Shown in pieces: positions 1-13,245 of a DNA stretch of 64,000 nt (position 1 is the first letter of the stretch; every line of letters begins with the position of its first letter). Where the stretch lies: assembly GCF_910589235.1 (NCBI RefSeq), contig NC_060974.1, forward strand, positions 4,604,003 to 4,668,002. Reading direction: 5' to 3'. The stretch is from Vespa crabro. Lineage: Eukaryota > Arthropoda > Insecta > Hymenoptera > Vespidae. A program made the position numbers and the translations under genes. A model generated the notes under the pieces. The model was not told the origin of the DNA. It made no database searches and worked only from the letters and a program-made list of their open reading frames with translations.

Positions 1-775
1 TTCATGTTAGATCTCGTGCTCGTCTGGAAGAAATGAAATTCGCATCTTTATTTTTTTTTTTCACCAGCGACAAAGGAACGAATAGGGGTAGTTGATTGTT
101 ATTGAAAATGATAAGATGAAAAGTTAGAGTTTTTATTTTATCGGATTTTCGATTCGCTGTCATTGAATTTTTTCTGAGTTCTTCGGGAAACGGGGAAGAA
201 ATTGTAAAGGGAATAAGGGCAAGGAAAAGAAAGATAAAGAAAAAGAGATAAAGTATAATAGTGGCATAAACTAAGCGATGTATAATCGGGGGAAGATGAG
301 TAAGGATGGAGGGATAGGAAGGAGGAGGGTAGTAGAGGTAGGGCCCTGGGAAAATGTAACAATGCGGTTAATCGGGCGCCTGGCTGGATCTTCGACCTAA
401 AGGCAACAACGAGAGAGGCACTTGGGGTGTGCTGGGTATACTATACATAGGCCTTACCGATGCTGTTGCCGATGGTAGATGATGGTGTGTATGGTAGTAT
501 GTATTGATGGTAATAATGTGGTGGTGTTCTCTCGAGCTCCGACCTGGTACGAAGGAGGGGGGAGGGTCCGAGGCTTGCTGAAAAAAGTTTTGAGACGCCA
601 AGCATCGTTGCTCTCTCTCTCTCTCTTCTCCCTTTTGTTAACTTGGCCTCGGGTAGAAGGAGAGAGAGAAAGAGAGAGAAATCACGAAAGTCCGGCACAT
701 TCTATGGAAACACACAAAGGCACTGCTGGTCCCTTTGTTATCCTAGAGGGTTTCGTTTCTACCTGCTCTCTCTCT

Positions 776-807
<32 letters not shown>

Positions 808-2641
808 TCCTTTACCGGTATGGATCGCGAACAATGTAACGTTCCACCGAACAAAATCGTGATGTTGAGAGAAACGAAAGAGGGTGAAAATGAAAGAGGT
901 AAAAGATATATATATATGTGTGTGTGTGTGTGTCCGGGTGGGGCGGTGAGGGCGAGAAGGAGAGTGAGAGGGAAGGGTTTTCTTACGTCGTAAGAAAAAA
1001 GAAAGAAGAAAGAAAAAGGTAACAATTTCTTTCGACGACGAGTTACGAAAGAAGAGAGTCTCGCCATGGCCTGTGCTGGTATTTACGAGTCGAGGTCGTT
1101 CAAGGTCGTTCGATCGAGTTAATCGTTCTTGCACATCCGTGCCGATAAATAAGTAAGAAAGTAAATAACTATCGCTACAATCGATAATTATAATAGATCG
1201 ATCGATGAACCCTCGAGTGGAGTTTGTGGCACGGATATCTCTAATCGCTTATCGAATGTTTCGTCGAAATTGAACGTTTAGCCGACGTTATTTGATAATG
1301 TACGATGGCAGACCCGAGAACGATCGTTGTCTTATCATCTAATAAACGTTTATAATACTATATTATCCTAAAGTTTAGAAATTATTTTATATCTTGTATT
1401 TTTTAAGTCTTCGTGAGATACGTCTTCGTTGCGATATCTAAGTATGGACGGTGATTTTAAAGGAATACGGCTGACAAAGGTGTTCGTATTTATTATAAAA
1501 TTATATATCATAGATATCGAAATAACGTAAACTATAGTCTAAACGTAATGGCCATTTTATTTGGTAACTTGATTATACGATTTTATTTTGGTTACTTTGA
1601 GTACACCTTACTTTGGTAACTGGAGGATATCTTATGTAAGACCTACGCTGTTACGTACGTTTTTTATTTTTTTTTTTTTTTTTTTATATATTAAATACCA
1701 CCTAATCTAAATTATTTTATTATTCATTTATTACAATTTATATATGCGTTATTTTAGATTATGCAAAAATTAAACGTATCTAAATCAAAATAAATCAGTA
1801 GAAATGGTTCTTTGCGTTATTGGGTCGTCAAATGATACTTTTCATCGCTATACCAGTTAGTAACTGAGCTTAAGATTGAGAGATAGAAAGAAAGAAAGAG
1901 AGAGAGAAAGAGAGAGTTTATATTCGCAAAGCGCCCCTCATAAAGAGCGTTTATTTATGTACGTCGGACTTTCGTTGTCGTCGACGACGTCCGTCGGCAA
2001 ATGGCGGACATTAGACTCGAGATTATTCGATCCTTGTCATAGACCAGCGATCTTCGTCGGAACAGATGTCGTTAAAAAAAAAAACAGAGGAAGATAAAAA
2101 ACAGACTAATAAAATAGAATTTTAAAAAATTCAATTTTGAAATTCTTCGTAGCCATGTTTGTATAGATATACTTTCTGTCTGGCCGCCACTTTTTTTTCC
2201 CTCAAGAAATCACAATTTGTGATATGTGCGTGTCCACTTTTTCTTCAGAAAATACACAATTTGTAATACGTATATTTACACAAATCCAAGTGGTGTAGTG
2301 TATATATACACACTACATGTATATATGTATATATATATATATATGGTGTATGTCTATATACAGATGTAATATATATATATATTATATAGTATATATAATA
2401 TATATACATACACACAGCATTTTACTATATAGTTTAGAAATATATAAACAGTACTTGCAATCTTTACAATGCTCTCTCGCACGTCCTCTTGGAATAATTC
2501 GCGTGAAAGAGAGAGATAGAAAGAGAGAGAGAGAAAGAGAGAGAAAGACGAGACTCGGGGTTAGTCTCGAGCCTTGCAAATGGCTTCGCCGGTATATATC
2601 TGCTCGGTCATTGCGGTCGGCTTCTCTTTCTCGATTTATTG

Positions 2642-2642
<1 letters not shown>

Positions 2643-2698
<56 letters not shown>

Positions 2699-2700
2699 CT
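2643..2700. repeat. (CT)n microsatellite
   Basis: About 26 near-perfect CT units, the longest CT run in the left flank. On the other strand it is a GA tract, the type of sequence bound by GAGA-factor-like proteins in insects; binding here is inference. Confidence 0.95.
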
Positions 2701-2872
2701 GGGAGCAGCGCTGAATCACAACCGCAAATATCCTCTCCGGTAACTGGCTCTACCGGTTGCCGTCGCTGCGTCGTGTCTCTTCGAGCCCGAAGAAGTGAGA
2801 GAGAGAGAGAGAGAGAAGGAAGTAGAAGTTTGCACGCGAGAAAGAGAGATACAAGAGAAATAAGATGGCAAT

Positions 2873-3018
2873 GTAGTAGTAGTAGTAGTAGTAGTAGTAG
2901 TCGTCGTCGTCGTCGTCGTCGTTGGTATTGGTAGTGGTGGAGAAGAGAGTCCACATATTTTACAATCGGCTAGTTGCACGCAACGTGGCCGACGACGACG
3001 ACGACGACGACGACGACG
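2873..3018. repeat. GTA/GTC and GAC trinucleotide runs
   Basis: A (GTA)n run (2873-2900) changes directly into (GTC)n (2901-2922). A (GAC)n run follows at about 2990-3018, and another at 3209-3248. They lie outside any recognised coding exon, and frames across them give only homopolymer peptides. Confidence 0.9.
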
Positions 3019-3213
3019 GACGGGGCCACGATCTAGGTCAATAGAGAGGTTTCTCTCGCTTTGTCCTCCGTACGTATCTTTCGCTTGCGTAATCTATGAA
3101 TTCATTAACGCGACGGATCGCCACCGACGGTGGCTGTTACTACCGTTGCGCCCTGCTTGTGAATATAGATGTAGATGTGGATGTCGTTTGGAATGTTAAC
3201 CTCAGAACGACGA

Positions 3214-3248
<35 letters not shown>

Positions 3249-3427
3249 TTTCTCGTGGAAAATTTTTTCAATCCGTCATCATGTCCTTGCTCTATTTTTT
3301 TATATATATTTTTTATTCATTTATTATCAATTTGTTTTTTGTTAAGTATTGAACAAATCAGAATGGAAAAGTTAAGGAATATAATTGTGAAATAAGTATT
3401 TATATATGTATATACTTATTGTTAAGG

Positions 3428-3789
3428 ATCAGTGATGATCCTTATACCGATATAATCTTGAAAAAGATGTACGAAAATATTTGTGGTACTTTGGTTTATA
3501 TATACATATCAGTGATGATCCTTTTAATGTTTTTATCGTCGTTGCTCTCTGACTTTTTTTCTCTTCCTTTTTTTTTTTTTTAAGAAAAAATGATAAGATT
3601 AGAGTATCACGTTAAAGATGAACAAGAATTTTTATCCTATTCAAATCATATATCAATGATGATCCTTTCAACGTTTTTATCATCCTTTCTCTTCTTCTTT
3701 CGTTAAATTAACGAAAAGAAAAAAAAAGTAATAATATAGTAATAGCAATATGAAAGAATTATAGAAAGTCTATGAAGAAGATAAAAACA

Positions 3790-3825
<36 letters not shown>

Positions 3826-3890
3826 CGATACATCGATCGTATATGTGTTATAACAAGCGACGATCCGCTTAAACGTTTTTCTTTCTTTCT
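3428..3890 (+). repeat. Diverged short tandem duplication with GATGATCC core
   Basis: The phrase ATCAGTGATGATCCTT occurs at about 3428 and 3508, then as ATCAATGATGATCCTT at 3652. The copies at 3508 and 3652 continue with a shared TTTTTATC segment and a poly-T/CT tail. A weaker fourth relative (GCGACGATCCGCTTAAACG) lies near 3856. Spacing varies (80-200 bases), so this is an old decayed array. Confidence 0.6.
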
Positions 3891-4018
3891 TTTCTTCCTA
3901 GATAATTACGAAATGGAATAAGAAGAAAGAGATAGAGAATAAAGTCGATGTTTCGCGTACATTAAAGTCGTACACCAAAATGGCGACTAGCGTACTTTCT
4001 CTAACGGCTCTTCGTCTA

Positions 4019-4054
<36 letters not shown>

Positions 4055-4345
4055 ATGATATTAATCGGCGCGTTACGCGACGTGTGTCTTGTTTCGCCGA
4101 GCAGCAAGCGGCACCACGTGTATGCACGAACGTAATTTGTTCTGGGAGTTACCGCGAGAGGCTAACATGTGAAAGTAATTATCCAGTCCGCGTTGATCGT
4201 TGGAGAATTCACGCGGCATATATGCATATAGAATACGCATTCACGTATACGTATACGGATTCACGATGTTACAAACACACACCCATAAGTATTTTACGTA
4301 TATATATGTAGATGTGTGTTACACCATGGTGGATTGGTTTCTCTC

Positions 4346-4386
4346 TATATAAACCCAGACGAAACCACGACCTAGGAGCAGTCAGC
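4346..4386 (+). promoter_or_regulatory. Candidate TATA/initiator core promoter
   Basis: TATATAAA lies at 4346-4353. About 34 bases downstream, GCAGTCAGC (4378-4386) resembles the arthropod initiator CAGT. The stretch after it is CpG- and TTCG-rich, like insect 5' UTRs. The likely client is the plus-strand Kdm3 gene, but no coding exon is tied to it with confidence. TATA-like words are common in DNA this AT-rich, so the paired initiator spacing is the main support. Confidence 0.35.
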
Positions 4387-5343
4387 GAACGGATCTTCGT
4401 TTCCTCGTCGAGTAATTACAGAGAAAGAGAGAACGAGAACATTACTTGATTCTCATATACCATCTGCCTTCTCTCTCTCTTTTTTTTTCTCACACATACT
4501 ACATACACGTATACACCTACAAATGCGCGCGCGTACATACGTATTAAGAAATATATGGTATATCTCTCGACTCTCGAAGCGTCGGCCTCGTGACTCGAGT
4601 CCGAAGGTCGAAGGAGTCATCTCTTTCTCTCTCTCTATCTTTTGCTCTCACATTCCTCACGCGAATCTCTTCTTATCCGTCTGATCGTTCCGCATAAAAA
4701 TTGATATCTCTCAACTTTTTTTTTTCTCTCTCTCTCTCTCTCTCTTTCTTGCTCGCCCGCTCGCTCATTCTTTTATCTTATCGTCGTTATCAAAGGAGGG
4801 AGAAAGACAGATGCAGTGGGTCGTCGCGTTATCGTAAAAAATTCGTCTCCTCCTCCTCTCTCTCTGTCTATCTCTCTCTTCTCTCATATCGGCTATCTTC
4901 AAACACATCCGACTAAAATAAAGCAGCCGTCGTTCGTTCGTTCGTTCGTTGGTCGCTAGTGAAAAAACAAAAAAAAAAAAAAAAACAAAAAAAAACAGTA
5001 AAAAAAATAAAAGCCGGTTGTACGCGTTCTCTTCGACTCGTCGTTGTCGTCGTCGTGGTCTTTCGTGGTCGTGGTCGTGTACGAACTCGTCGTATATATA
5101 ACGAGAAGTCCGGCTTATCGTGATACTCTCTTATAAGCAATGCCATTGAAGAAACGGGTCATAAAACCGCTGTAGGCTGAGCGTCTCAATGCGTGCGTGT
5201 CGTATGTGTATGTGTGTGTTGTGTATACGTACGTTGTTACGTACATGCATAAAAACGCGTAATCCTGCTCACTATATATCTTCTTCTTCTTCTCCTCCTC
5301 CTGCTCTTCTTCATTCGTATTACTTTAACTTTATGTATATGTG

Positions 5344-5385
<42 letters not shown>

Positions 5386-6998
5386 TGTGAGAGAGGAAAG
5401 GATTATAGTTCTTCGTTGATTCGGTCAGTACGAGTAACACGATTTGTATCGGGTAAATATGAAATTGCGTAATCCCTTTAATATCTCTCTTTCCCTCTAT
5501 CTCTATCTCTATTTCTCTCGCTTACTCTATTTCTTGCGTCTCTTTGTATAAGATATGTATATATATATATATATATATATCTTATACAAGTTTGAAACGT
5601 CCTAATGTAAATTATGCAAGATTAAATAAATAGATATATATTTACATATGTAGATACTTACTTGAGTTAATCACGAAATCAAGAAAACATTCTATGTATG
5701 TATATATATGTATGATGTGCATATACTTAGTTACCTTTTGGAAAAAAAATAACTTCTGTTTGTTTAACGTTGTTGAATGCGAACTGTGAACTTTGACGTT
5801 AAGTAGATATATTGTATACAAATTTATACGACTTTCGAAGATGTACTATATATTTATGGTTCGTTCGTAGAGAATCGTTACGGATAAACGTAGCTTTTCT
5901 TGTCGATCTAAGCAACTATATCCCACTTTTCTTTTTCCCTATCTTTCTCTCTCGTACAAACATATACATACACTTTCTATTGTCTGTCGAGCGTTGTAAA
6001 TTTGTCGAGAAACATACTTTGTTTTCGTCGCGTCGTTACCGTTCGTGATATTTCACGAAGTACAAAAAATGTCTTTCTCCTTTGGATTTAAGTACATATA
6101 TATATATGTATATATATAACTGTGTATATGTGTGTACGTATACAATATCAACGTTTGAATGTTTATTATATTATAAAAACTCTTTCTATCGTCAGAGAGA
6201 GATAGATATAGACAGAAAGAGTAGACAAAGTCTATAATCTATTTCTGTGAGAGTTGAGAAACCAAGTACTAGAAATAAAATGAAATGAAATTGAATTAAA
6301 TAAATAAATGAGTAAAAAGAGAGGAAGAAAAAAAGAAAGAAATAGAAGAGTGCACACTTTGGTGATAAAGAGAACAAAAGAAAAAAGAACATATATATGT
6401 ATGTATATGTATATATATATATATATATACAGAAAAAAAAAAGAGAAAAGAAAAAAGAGAAAAAAAGAAAAGTAAAAGCAACGTTGTAACGGGATGGACG
6501 TTGCCATAAAAATACATATATAGCCAGGGGAAAGACCGATAAAAAGTTAATAATGAAATGAAAATAAACCCGAGAGATTTTACTACGGTATGTAATAATT
6601 GGTTATAGTCGTAACTCGTTTATAAATGGGCGCTCTCTAAAACGGAATGTCTCTCCGTCTGTCTGTGTGTGTGGAAGCGCGCGCGCACGCTTGCATGGAT
6701 CGTGCGGAATTCGTGGTGGAAGATGAAAGAGAGAAATCTCACTTGGCTGCGATCCCGAGCCGACGAGAGTGAAATAATTTCGCATTTGGAATATCCCTAA
6801 CTAATTTGCATGTATGTATGAAAGACGAAGAGATATACATACGGATAAAAAAAAAGTAGAGATAGAGAGATAGATAGGAAAAAAAAGAAACGAAATAAAT
6901 ATAATTTTATCATTATAGAATTTTGTTGTTATTTATTTTGCTATTTTTTAAATGTCTCTCGATCGATATTTGAAAGCTCCTATCGCTAAGAATATAAC

Positions 6999-7043
<45 letters not shown>

Positions 7044-7862
7044 CTTCGTGCTTTGCATTTGTTAACCGCGTGTCTTTTTCGACCGTCAACGATATTCTTG
7101 TCGTCGTTGGCGACGGTGGCCTTACGCAAGTAAGTCTTTCATCGTGCGTACAACGAGCGAGAGATAAGTAAAATCCAAAGTCGAACGAACAAATAATCTC
7201 TCTCTCTTTCTCTCTTTATCGTATCTTTATGGCTTTTAATATAAATAAAATTGAAAATGAGATTATAATCGCCCAAGACTGCTATTTTTATGCAAAAACG
7301 TGCATATATCTATATCGTCCGAAATTCGATTAAACTTGTTGTCGTTTGTTTCCAATCGTCTAAAAAATAAAAATAAACGTAAAAGAAAATGAACTTTTTT
7401 ACCGAAAGAAAGAAACGTTCTACGAAATGGATTCAACCCATCCGGAGCGAGATATAAAAAGATAGAAGAAATGAAAGTTTCGGATAAACGAGCCAAATTT
7501 CTTTTTTGGAGCAAGGTCTTGTTGTTGTTCTCCATCGAAATAGTTCTTAAGGGCAAAGAAGAAAGTTCACGAGAGAGAGGGGGGGGGGAGAGAAATAGAG
7601 AAAGAGTAGAAACATCAGATTCTATCATCCATCTTTCTCCTTTCTCTCTGTCTTTGTCGTTCGCGTTTCTTTGCCCATCGCGATTTGGTGAATAATGTGC
7701 ATCCATTTTCCGATTGGACGGTAGCCAAGTGCGTGTTTACGGAAATCTCGGGGGAAAAGGGAACAAAACGATAAGAACGAAGGCAAAAGGAAGAAGAGAA
7801 ACTGAGAACAAAGATGGAGAATGAGAGAGAAAGAGAAAAACAGAGAGAGAGAGAGAGAGAGA
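4387..7862. other. Non-coding stretch with (TA)n and (CT)n tracts
   Basis: Between 4387 and about 5200 the DNA is comparatively rich in CG dinucleotides and CT runs and could be a 5' UTR exon. The rest holds (TA)n runs at 5347-5382 and 5557-5582, a poly-A/GA region at 6290-6480 and (CT)n at 7001-7040. No conserved protein segment was recognised on either strand. Confidence 0.6.
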
Positions 7863-7990
7863 GTCTGCTATTGGAGGATTTTATACTCTGTTACAAACAA
7901 GCGAGATAGAGAGAGAGAGAGAGAGAGTCTGCTATTGGAGGATTTCGTACTATGTTACAAACGAGTAAGAGAGAGAGAGACAAAGGAAAA
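7863..7990 (+). repeat. Two-copy 64-bp tandem duplication
   Basis: A non-simple unit starting GTCTGCTATTGGAGGAT at 7863 recurs at 7927, an offset of exactly 64 bases, with only a few substitutions. (GA)n runs lie before, between and after the copies. The pattern fits slippage or unequal exchange through the flanking GA tracts. With two copies and simple-sequence spacers it is not a CRISPR array. Confidence 0.9.
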
Positions 7991-8714
7991 TCGACAGAGT
8001 TATCTTCCGTAGAATAAACGGCGCGAGTTGTTTATGGATTTACGATACATATATACGTTAAACTCGCGAATAAGAAAGGGAAGGAAGGCTTTTGCGAAAG
8101 CGAATATCTCGATGGCTCTTTCGACCTCAGTTAAAGAACGGACGCCTTTCTTCTCTTCTTCCCTTCGATAAAACTCGCGAATTTTATGGAAATTCTACGT
8201 CGATTATGCGACATGGTTACGTCAATCTTTCTCCGTCTTTTCGATTTCGAATAATATAATTTTGTTTAAACTTTCTGTAGAATAATATAAATTCTGTTTG
8301 AATTGGTGACACGCAGAAAAAAATAAAATAAGAAGGATATAAAAAGAATCGGAATAATAAAGTATTAGATATGTACGTATGTAACGCTGATCGGATAAGT
8401 TTATCGATTGTGAAATTTGCGATTTGGGTTCAAATTCCGACGTTATCGTCCTAATTTTTTTCTCTTTGTATATGCATGTATATATATATATTATCGCAAG
8501 AAAGGAGTGGGGGAAATTCTTCTTAATCGGCGGAAATAATCTCTGAATTGGAAAGTTTCTATAATTGGTCATTATCTTTCGTACGTAGATATAGATATAT
8601 CTAACAAGTACATGCAAGAATAACAACATATATTTAAAAAGTATATATATTGATAATAATAGTTACAGAAGATGAATTTAGTTCTCTATTAACGTAGGAG
8701 GTACTTCTCGTAAG

Positions 8715-8950
8715 TCCGTCAAATTTTTGATCCAAATCCCATTTCGATTCGAATAATCAAAAATTTTGCCAAACTCAGGAGAAATACGAGAATAAATTTT
8801 ATTTTAAACCTGGAATAGAATATATTATGATTTACCGGGTATTAAATTTTTCATCCAAAGTTCGTTATAGTCCCTTTCGATTTTTGAATAATAAAATTTT
8901 ACTAATTTAATTTTAACAAATCCAAGAATAAATTCTATTTAAAACGTTTA
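8715..8950 (+). repeat. Diverged tandem duplication
   Basis: Two segments share the order CAAATTTTTGATCCAAA / TAAATTTTTCATCCAAA, then TTTCGATT, GAATAAT(C)AAAA(A)TTTT and GAATAAATTnTATTTnAAAC. The first spans about 8715-8812 and the second about 8835-8950. Many substitutions and small indels point to an old duplication. No coding potential was seen. Confidence 0.6.
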
Positions 8951-8969
8951 CAGAAAAGTTTTGAGACAA

Positions 8970-9013
<44 letters not shown>

Positions 9014-9467
9014 AATTATTGAGAAAATAAAATTATTAACGTTGGTACGCTTGCTTACATAAACATAATATAAAATTTCTTCGTAAATCAAACGATTTGT
9101 ATACATGGTTTGTACGATTTTCTTTTGCTTTTTGATTGTCCGTAAAAATCTAACAAATTTCTATACAACTTGCACCCTTGTTTATTCGAATTATATTTTT
9201 AAAAGTGCACTTTAATCTTTGAATGCTGAAAAGCGAGATTTTTATAAACTTTTAAGATTATTATTAAAAAATTAATCAATATATTATATATTTTCTAAAG
9301 ATACAGTAATCGTAAAATATACTCTAACCGTAAAGCAACATACTAATCATTTCTAATTTTTCTAAAACCTTAAACTAACGGCTTATTTATCGGCTAACTA
9401 GAATTCCCACCGTGTTGGGATACACTATTTCCAAGGACTTTTATTCGCGTCAGAAGAGAGAAGACTT

Positions 9468-9482
9468 GGCTTCCCGGAAGCC
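9468..9482. promoter_or_regulatory. STAT-type palindromic site
   Basis: GGCTTCCCGGAAGCC is an inverted repeat of 7 bases around one central base. Its core TTCCCGGAA (9471-9479) fits the STAT consensus TTCNNNGAA. It sits in a rare non-repetitive CG-richer islet (9400-9560). Use by the insect JAK/STAT pathway is inference. Confidence 0.35.
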
Positions 9483-10584
9483 ATGCCCGTTCCACGCGCT
9501 TTCGTAAACCGGACCGACTTAGAAACGATTAGGACTATTTTTAAAGGCTGTTCCTTCTTTCTCTCTCTCTCTCTCTCTCTCTCTGGTCGTACATACTAAC
9601 CCGCACGCCATGTTTAACCGGCTAAACTCACGCGCGTTGCCACGAGTTGCTTCCGAACGAGTTCGCTAACCTGCTATTTCTCGTTCTTTGATCTTTATTA
9701 TTCGGGCCAGACCGAACGATTTCTCGCACGGCAGTGCAAGAAATCGACATTATTGCTGATCTCTTTCTCTCTCTCTCTCTCACACACACGCACACTTCAC
9801 TTTTATCCCACGCTATTTGTACCTGTTGTTATCCTCGTTATTATCATAATCGTCTTAACTCATTTTACCATAGTTTTTTTTTCTTGTCCTTTTTCCTTTT
9901 TTTTCTTTTCTGACGTCGAACGGAAACTTTCTTAATAGTATCTAGAACAAATGTTTCAAGAACCACAGAGGTATATTTTTTTATTACCTAAGAAAAATTG
10001 GATACAACTTTTATAGAATCTTCTACGCGAGCAATCATCATCATCATCATTATTATTATTATTATTCATCTTTTCATCCAAGGAAATATTTGTCTTTGAG
10101 TTTCCCGAACGAGAAATCTCTCTGTCGATATAAGAACGATATTAATCAGCCGGAACAAACAAGAGGAGAGAAAAATATTCGCCATTGAAAAAAAAGAGAG
10201 AGAGAAGAACGAACGAACGAGAGAGTCTCAAAGTTAGACGATAGTTCAGAGAGAAACTTTATTTTTTCTTTCTTCTTTACTTCACTTTCTTCTTCTCCCC
10301 ATCCCACCACCCTCCAACTTTTTTCCTTACTTTTTCCTCCCCTCTGCGACCACCCAGCTCCCTTCTTCCCTTCTTTCTCTTTCTTTCACTTTTTCTCTCG
10401 ATGCGAAACGATCACGTTCTCGACCTTTTACTCTCGTCCATTATTCGTTTTCGCGTCCTTTACAGTTTTTCATTCACAGTGGTCGGTTAAATATAACGTG
10501 TATATCTATATAGAGAAGGAAACTTTGGTGAAACTACCCTTTCATCGATCAGCCATATCGAGTACTACCCCTCTCCCTCTTCTT

Positions 10585-10617
<33 letters not shown>

Positions 10618-10724
10618 ACCCTTCGATACACCTCTTCTTTCTCTTTTTCTCTTTATCTTTTTCTTTCTCACCCTCGCTCGCTTTGGATCGTTCGACCTTT
10701 TATACGCCGGCTTTCACTTTGATT

Positions 10725-10761
10725 ATCGATCGATCGATCGATCGATCGATCGATCGATCGA
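10725..10761. repeat. (ATCG)n tetranucleotide tract
   Basis: About nine perfect ATCG units. The unit is self-complementary, so the whole tract is a palindrome that can in principle form a cruciform. It also contains ATCGAT words related to DREF-type sites. Confidence 0.95.
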
Positions 10762-11875
10762 CGGTTCTTTTACCGCATTCGTTTTTTTGTCTCTTTTTCT
10801 CTCTCTCTCTCTCTCTCTGTTTTTCTCTCTCTCCTCCTCCCCCTGGCCAGCACATATGTATGTATATTTACGTACGTGCTCAAAGGAAATATCAATGGAT
10901 GGATGAAGATAGAAAAATGAAATCGAGTTTTATCCCTTTGAACTTTTTACGTGCTATCTTAAATTTTAATCCCTTTTCTAATTGTCCAGAATAAGAGGGT
11001 AATAGGAAAAAGTTTGGAAAGATCGAGGAAAAAAGAGGAAAATTTTGGGAAAAAAAATATGAAATGTTTTTGAAATTTTAAAAGGAACGGAAGTGGATAT
11101 CGATGTTGAGATAAGCGAGAAATGTGAAATTTGAAGTTCGACTTTTTGCCAAAAGTCGGATATATCTCGACCAAGAAAGATAGATAAATAAATAAAGAGA
11201 AAGAGAGAGAAAGAGGGAATGGAGTCATTGACCAAAATAGAGTCGCGATAGTAAGACATTTTTGGCACGTCGATGCTGCATCTCGATTCGCAACGCGATC
11301 CAATCTCTGTTTCCGTTTTCAACTCGACGATTGCGGATCTATTTCCTGGTGGAAAAAAAAAAAGAAAAGTAAGTAAATCGTACGGCGATCTTATCGCTTG
11401 AAAAATGGATCATCTCTGGTAATAGATCTCTTACGATTTTATTCGAGATATTAATGTAATCCTATCTGAAATAATTCGTTTAAATTATTCTTGGTAATTT
11501 CGTTTCTAGTATAACCTATCCATTTATTATCTTACATACAGAAATTTATTTATTTTATTATTTACATATAGAAATTCTTTACTTAAAGTGTCGCTAAACA
11601 TTATATTTAATAACGAAGCTTTTTTTTCTAATACGTACAATATCTGACATTTTTTGCGTAACCCCACATCAATGTTATTGATTTTGATATAAAACGTTCT
11701 CGAGTGTGATACTCGTGTTTCCGTTCAAGGGGTTTAATTACGTTCGAGAGAAGGCATGGAAGGGGGCGGGTAGGGAATAATAAAAGAAAAAAAAAACAAG
11801 AGTGGGAGAGAGAGGGAGGGAATGAGAAAGAAAGAAAAACGATTGACCATCGCGTCGTGTGCATGCATGCATACG

Positions 11876-11877
<2 letters not shown>

Positions 11878-11924
<47 letters not shown>
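11878..11924. repeat. (TA)n microsatellite
   Basis: A run of about 23 TA units inside otherwise mixed non-coding sequence. Confidence 0.95.
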
Positions 11925-11928
<4 letters not shown>

Positions 11929-13245
11929 CTCATTTCCCGTCCTCCCGAGTTTTCTATCGTCTATCGCAAGGTTAGTGACATTTACCGACTCGCTTTTATG
12001 CTTTCTACAAACCTCTGACGGACGGTTTTACCGCGTTCGCAGAAACTCGTCTACCGCTGCCATAGCGAAAGTCATAAAAGCGTGACACAGTTCGTTCTCT
12101 CTCTATCTCTCTCTCTGTGTGTGTGTGTTCTCTTGTATCAAGTTTATTTGTGTGTCTGGATTGTGTGTATATAACTTTGAGAGAAAAAGAGAGAGAGAGA
12201 CTGAGAGGGAGAGAGAGAAGTTTATAAACTATGACGTAGTCGTACAAATAATACTTCCATTCATATTAGATCGATGCACTCTTACATTAGTATATGTTTT
12301 ATGTAGTTTACGTGTATACTTACTTTCCTTTTCTATTATACTAAACTTCATTTTCTTTCTCTTTCTATTTCTATTCTATTGTATCTTTCATATTTTGTTA
12401 ATACGTATTCTAATGAAATAGTTTTTTTTTTGTTTCTCGATCTTTTCTGCATTTATAAATGTTGAAGGCCAACGAGATAACCAGTAAATATGTATGACTA
12501 TGCAAAGAAGAGGAAGAAGAAAAAGAGGAGGAGGAGGAGGAGGAGGAGGAAAAAGAGGAAGGAAGATATTAGATAACATATAAACTATGAAGAATTTATT
12601 ATGCGTTTACTCGCGATGACATCAATTGGCAGTACTATGCGGAGTATCTAATACAAATTCATTCGTCTCCGGTCTTGTGAGTGGTAAATGAGCCACGTAG
12701 AACGTAATAAAATACCAGCTTGCTCGTAAAACTATTCTGTCTGTCTCTATTTATCTGTCTCTCTATCTATTTCTCTTTCCCTCTCTTTTTCTCTACTCAC
12801 GTATCGTGCGAGTTTAAATACACCTGGCTGGCGATAATGAAGTGGCAATTAAATTACCATTCGGTTCATCCTCGCGTAGGATCAAGAAAGTTTCCTCGTG
12901 TGCATCGATAAATATAAACTTTTAACGTCGATTATTTCTGCGTCATTCGGTAGACACGTGCCCGTTATATGTACGACGTGTGTGTGTGTGTGTGTGTCTG
13001 CAGTGTAATCGTCATCTATGTCTCTCTCTCTTTCTCTCTCTTTGTCCTATGTATTTGAGTGTTTGAATATGTATATATCCATCTAATCTAAACGTTATAA
13101 GCTATATCGGTAATGGATGGTTTCTTGCACAGACAGAAGGAGACAGACTTTCTTAGGTTTGTATTTGTACTAGCATTAATCTCGTATCGTTTCTCTCTCT
13201 CTCTATCTCTCTCTGAAGCGATCTATCTCCATCTTGGCGGTAAAA

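Larger units (their letters stand above)
1..4345. other. Non-coding, microsatellite-rich stretch
   Basis: No exon-like reading frame is visible. The stretch holds short (CT)n and (GA)n blocks (about 608-700, 768-808, 1886-1918), a TA-rich segment near 2317-2410, a long (CT)n run, GTA/GTC and GAC trinucleotide runs at 2873-3018 and 3209-3248, and a 33-base T run at 3793-3825. Open frames here come from CT/GA tracts, which lack stop codons. It is either intergenic or part of a 5' intron of the Kdm3 gene; the sequence alone does not decide. Confidence 0.7.

Noticed and set aside
2317..2954. Long open frames on both strands (about 200 codons)
   Set aside because: They consist of TA, CT and trinucleotide repeats (Tyr/Ile, Ser/Leu, Arg/Glu runs). 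Both strands being open at once is typical of simple repeats.
7863..7990. Repeat-spacer look resembling a small CRISPR array
   Set aside because: There are only two copies, the spacers are (GA)n, no cas gene is present and the genome is eukaryotic.
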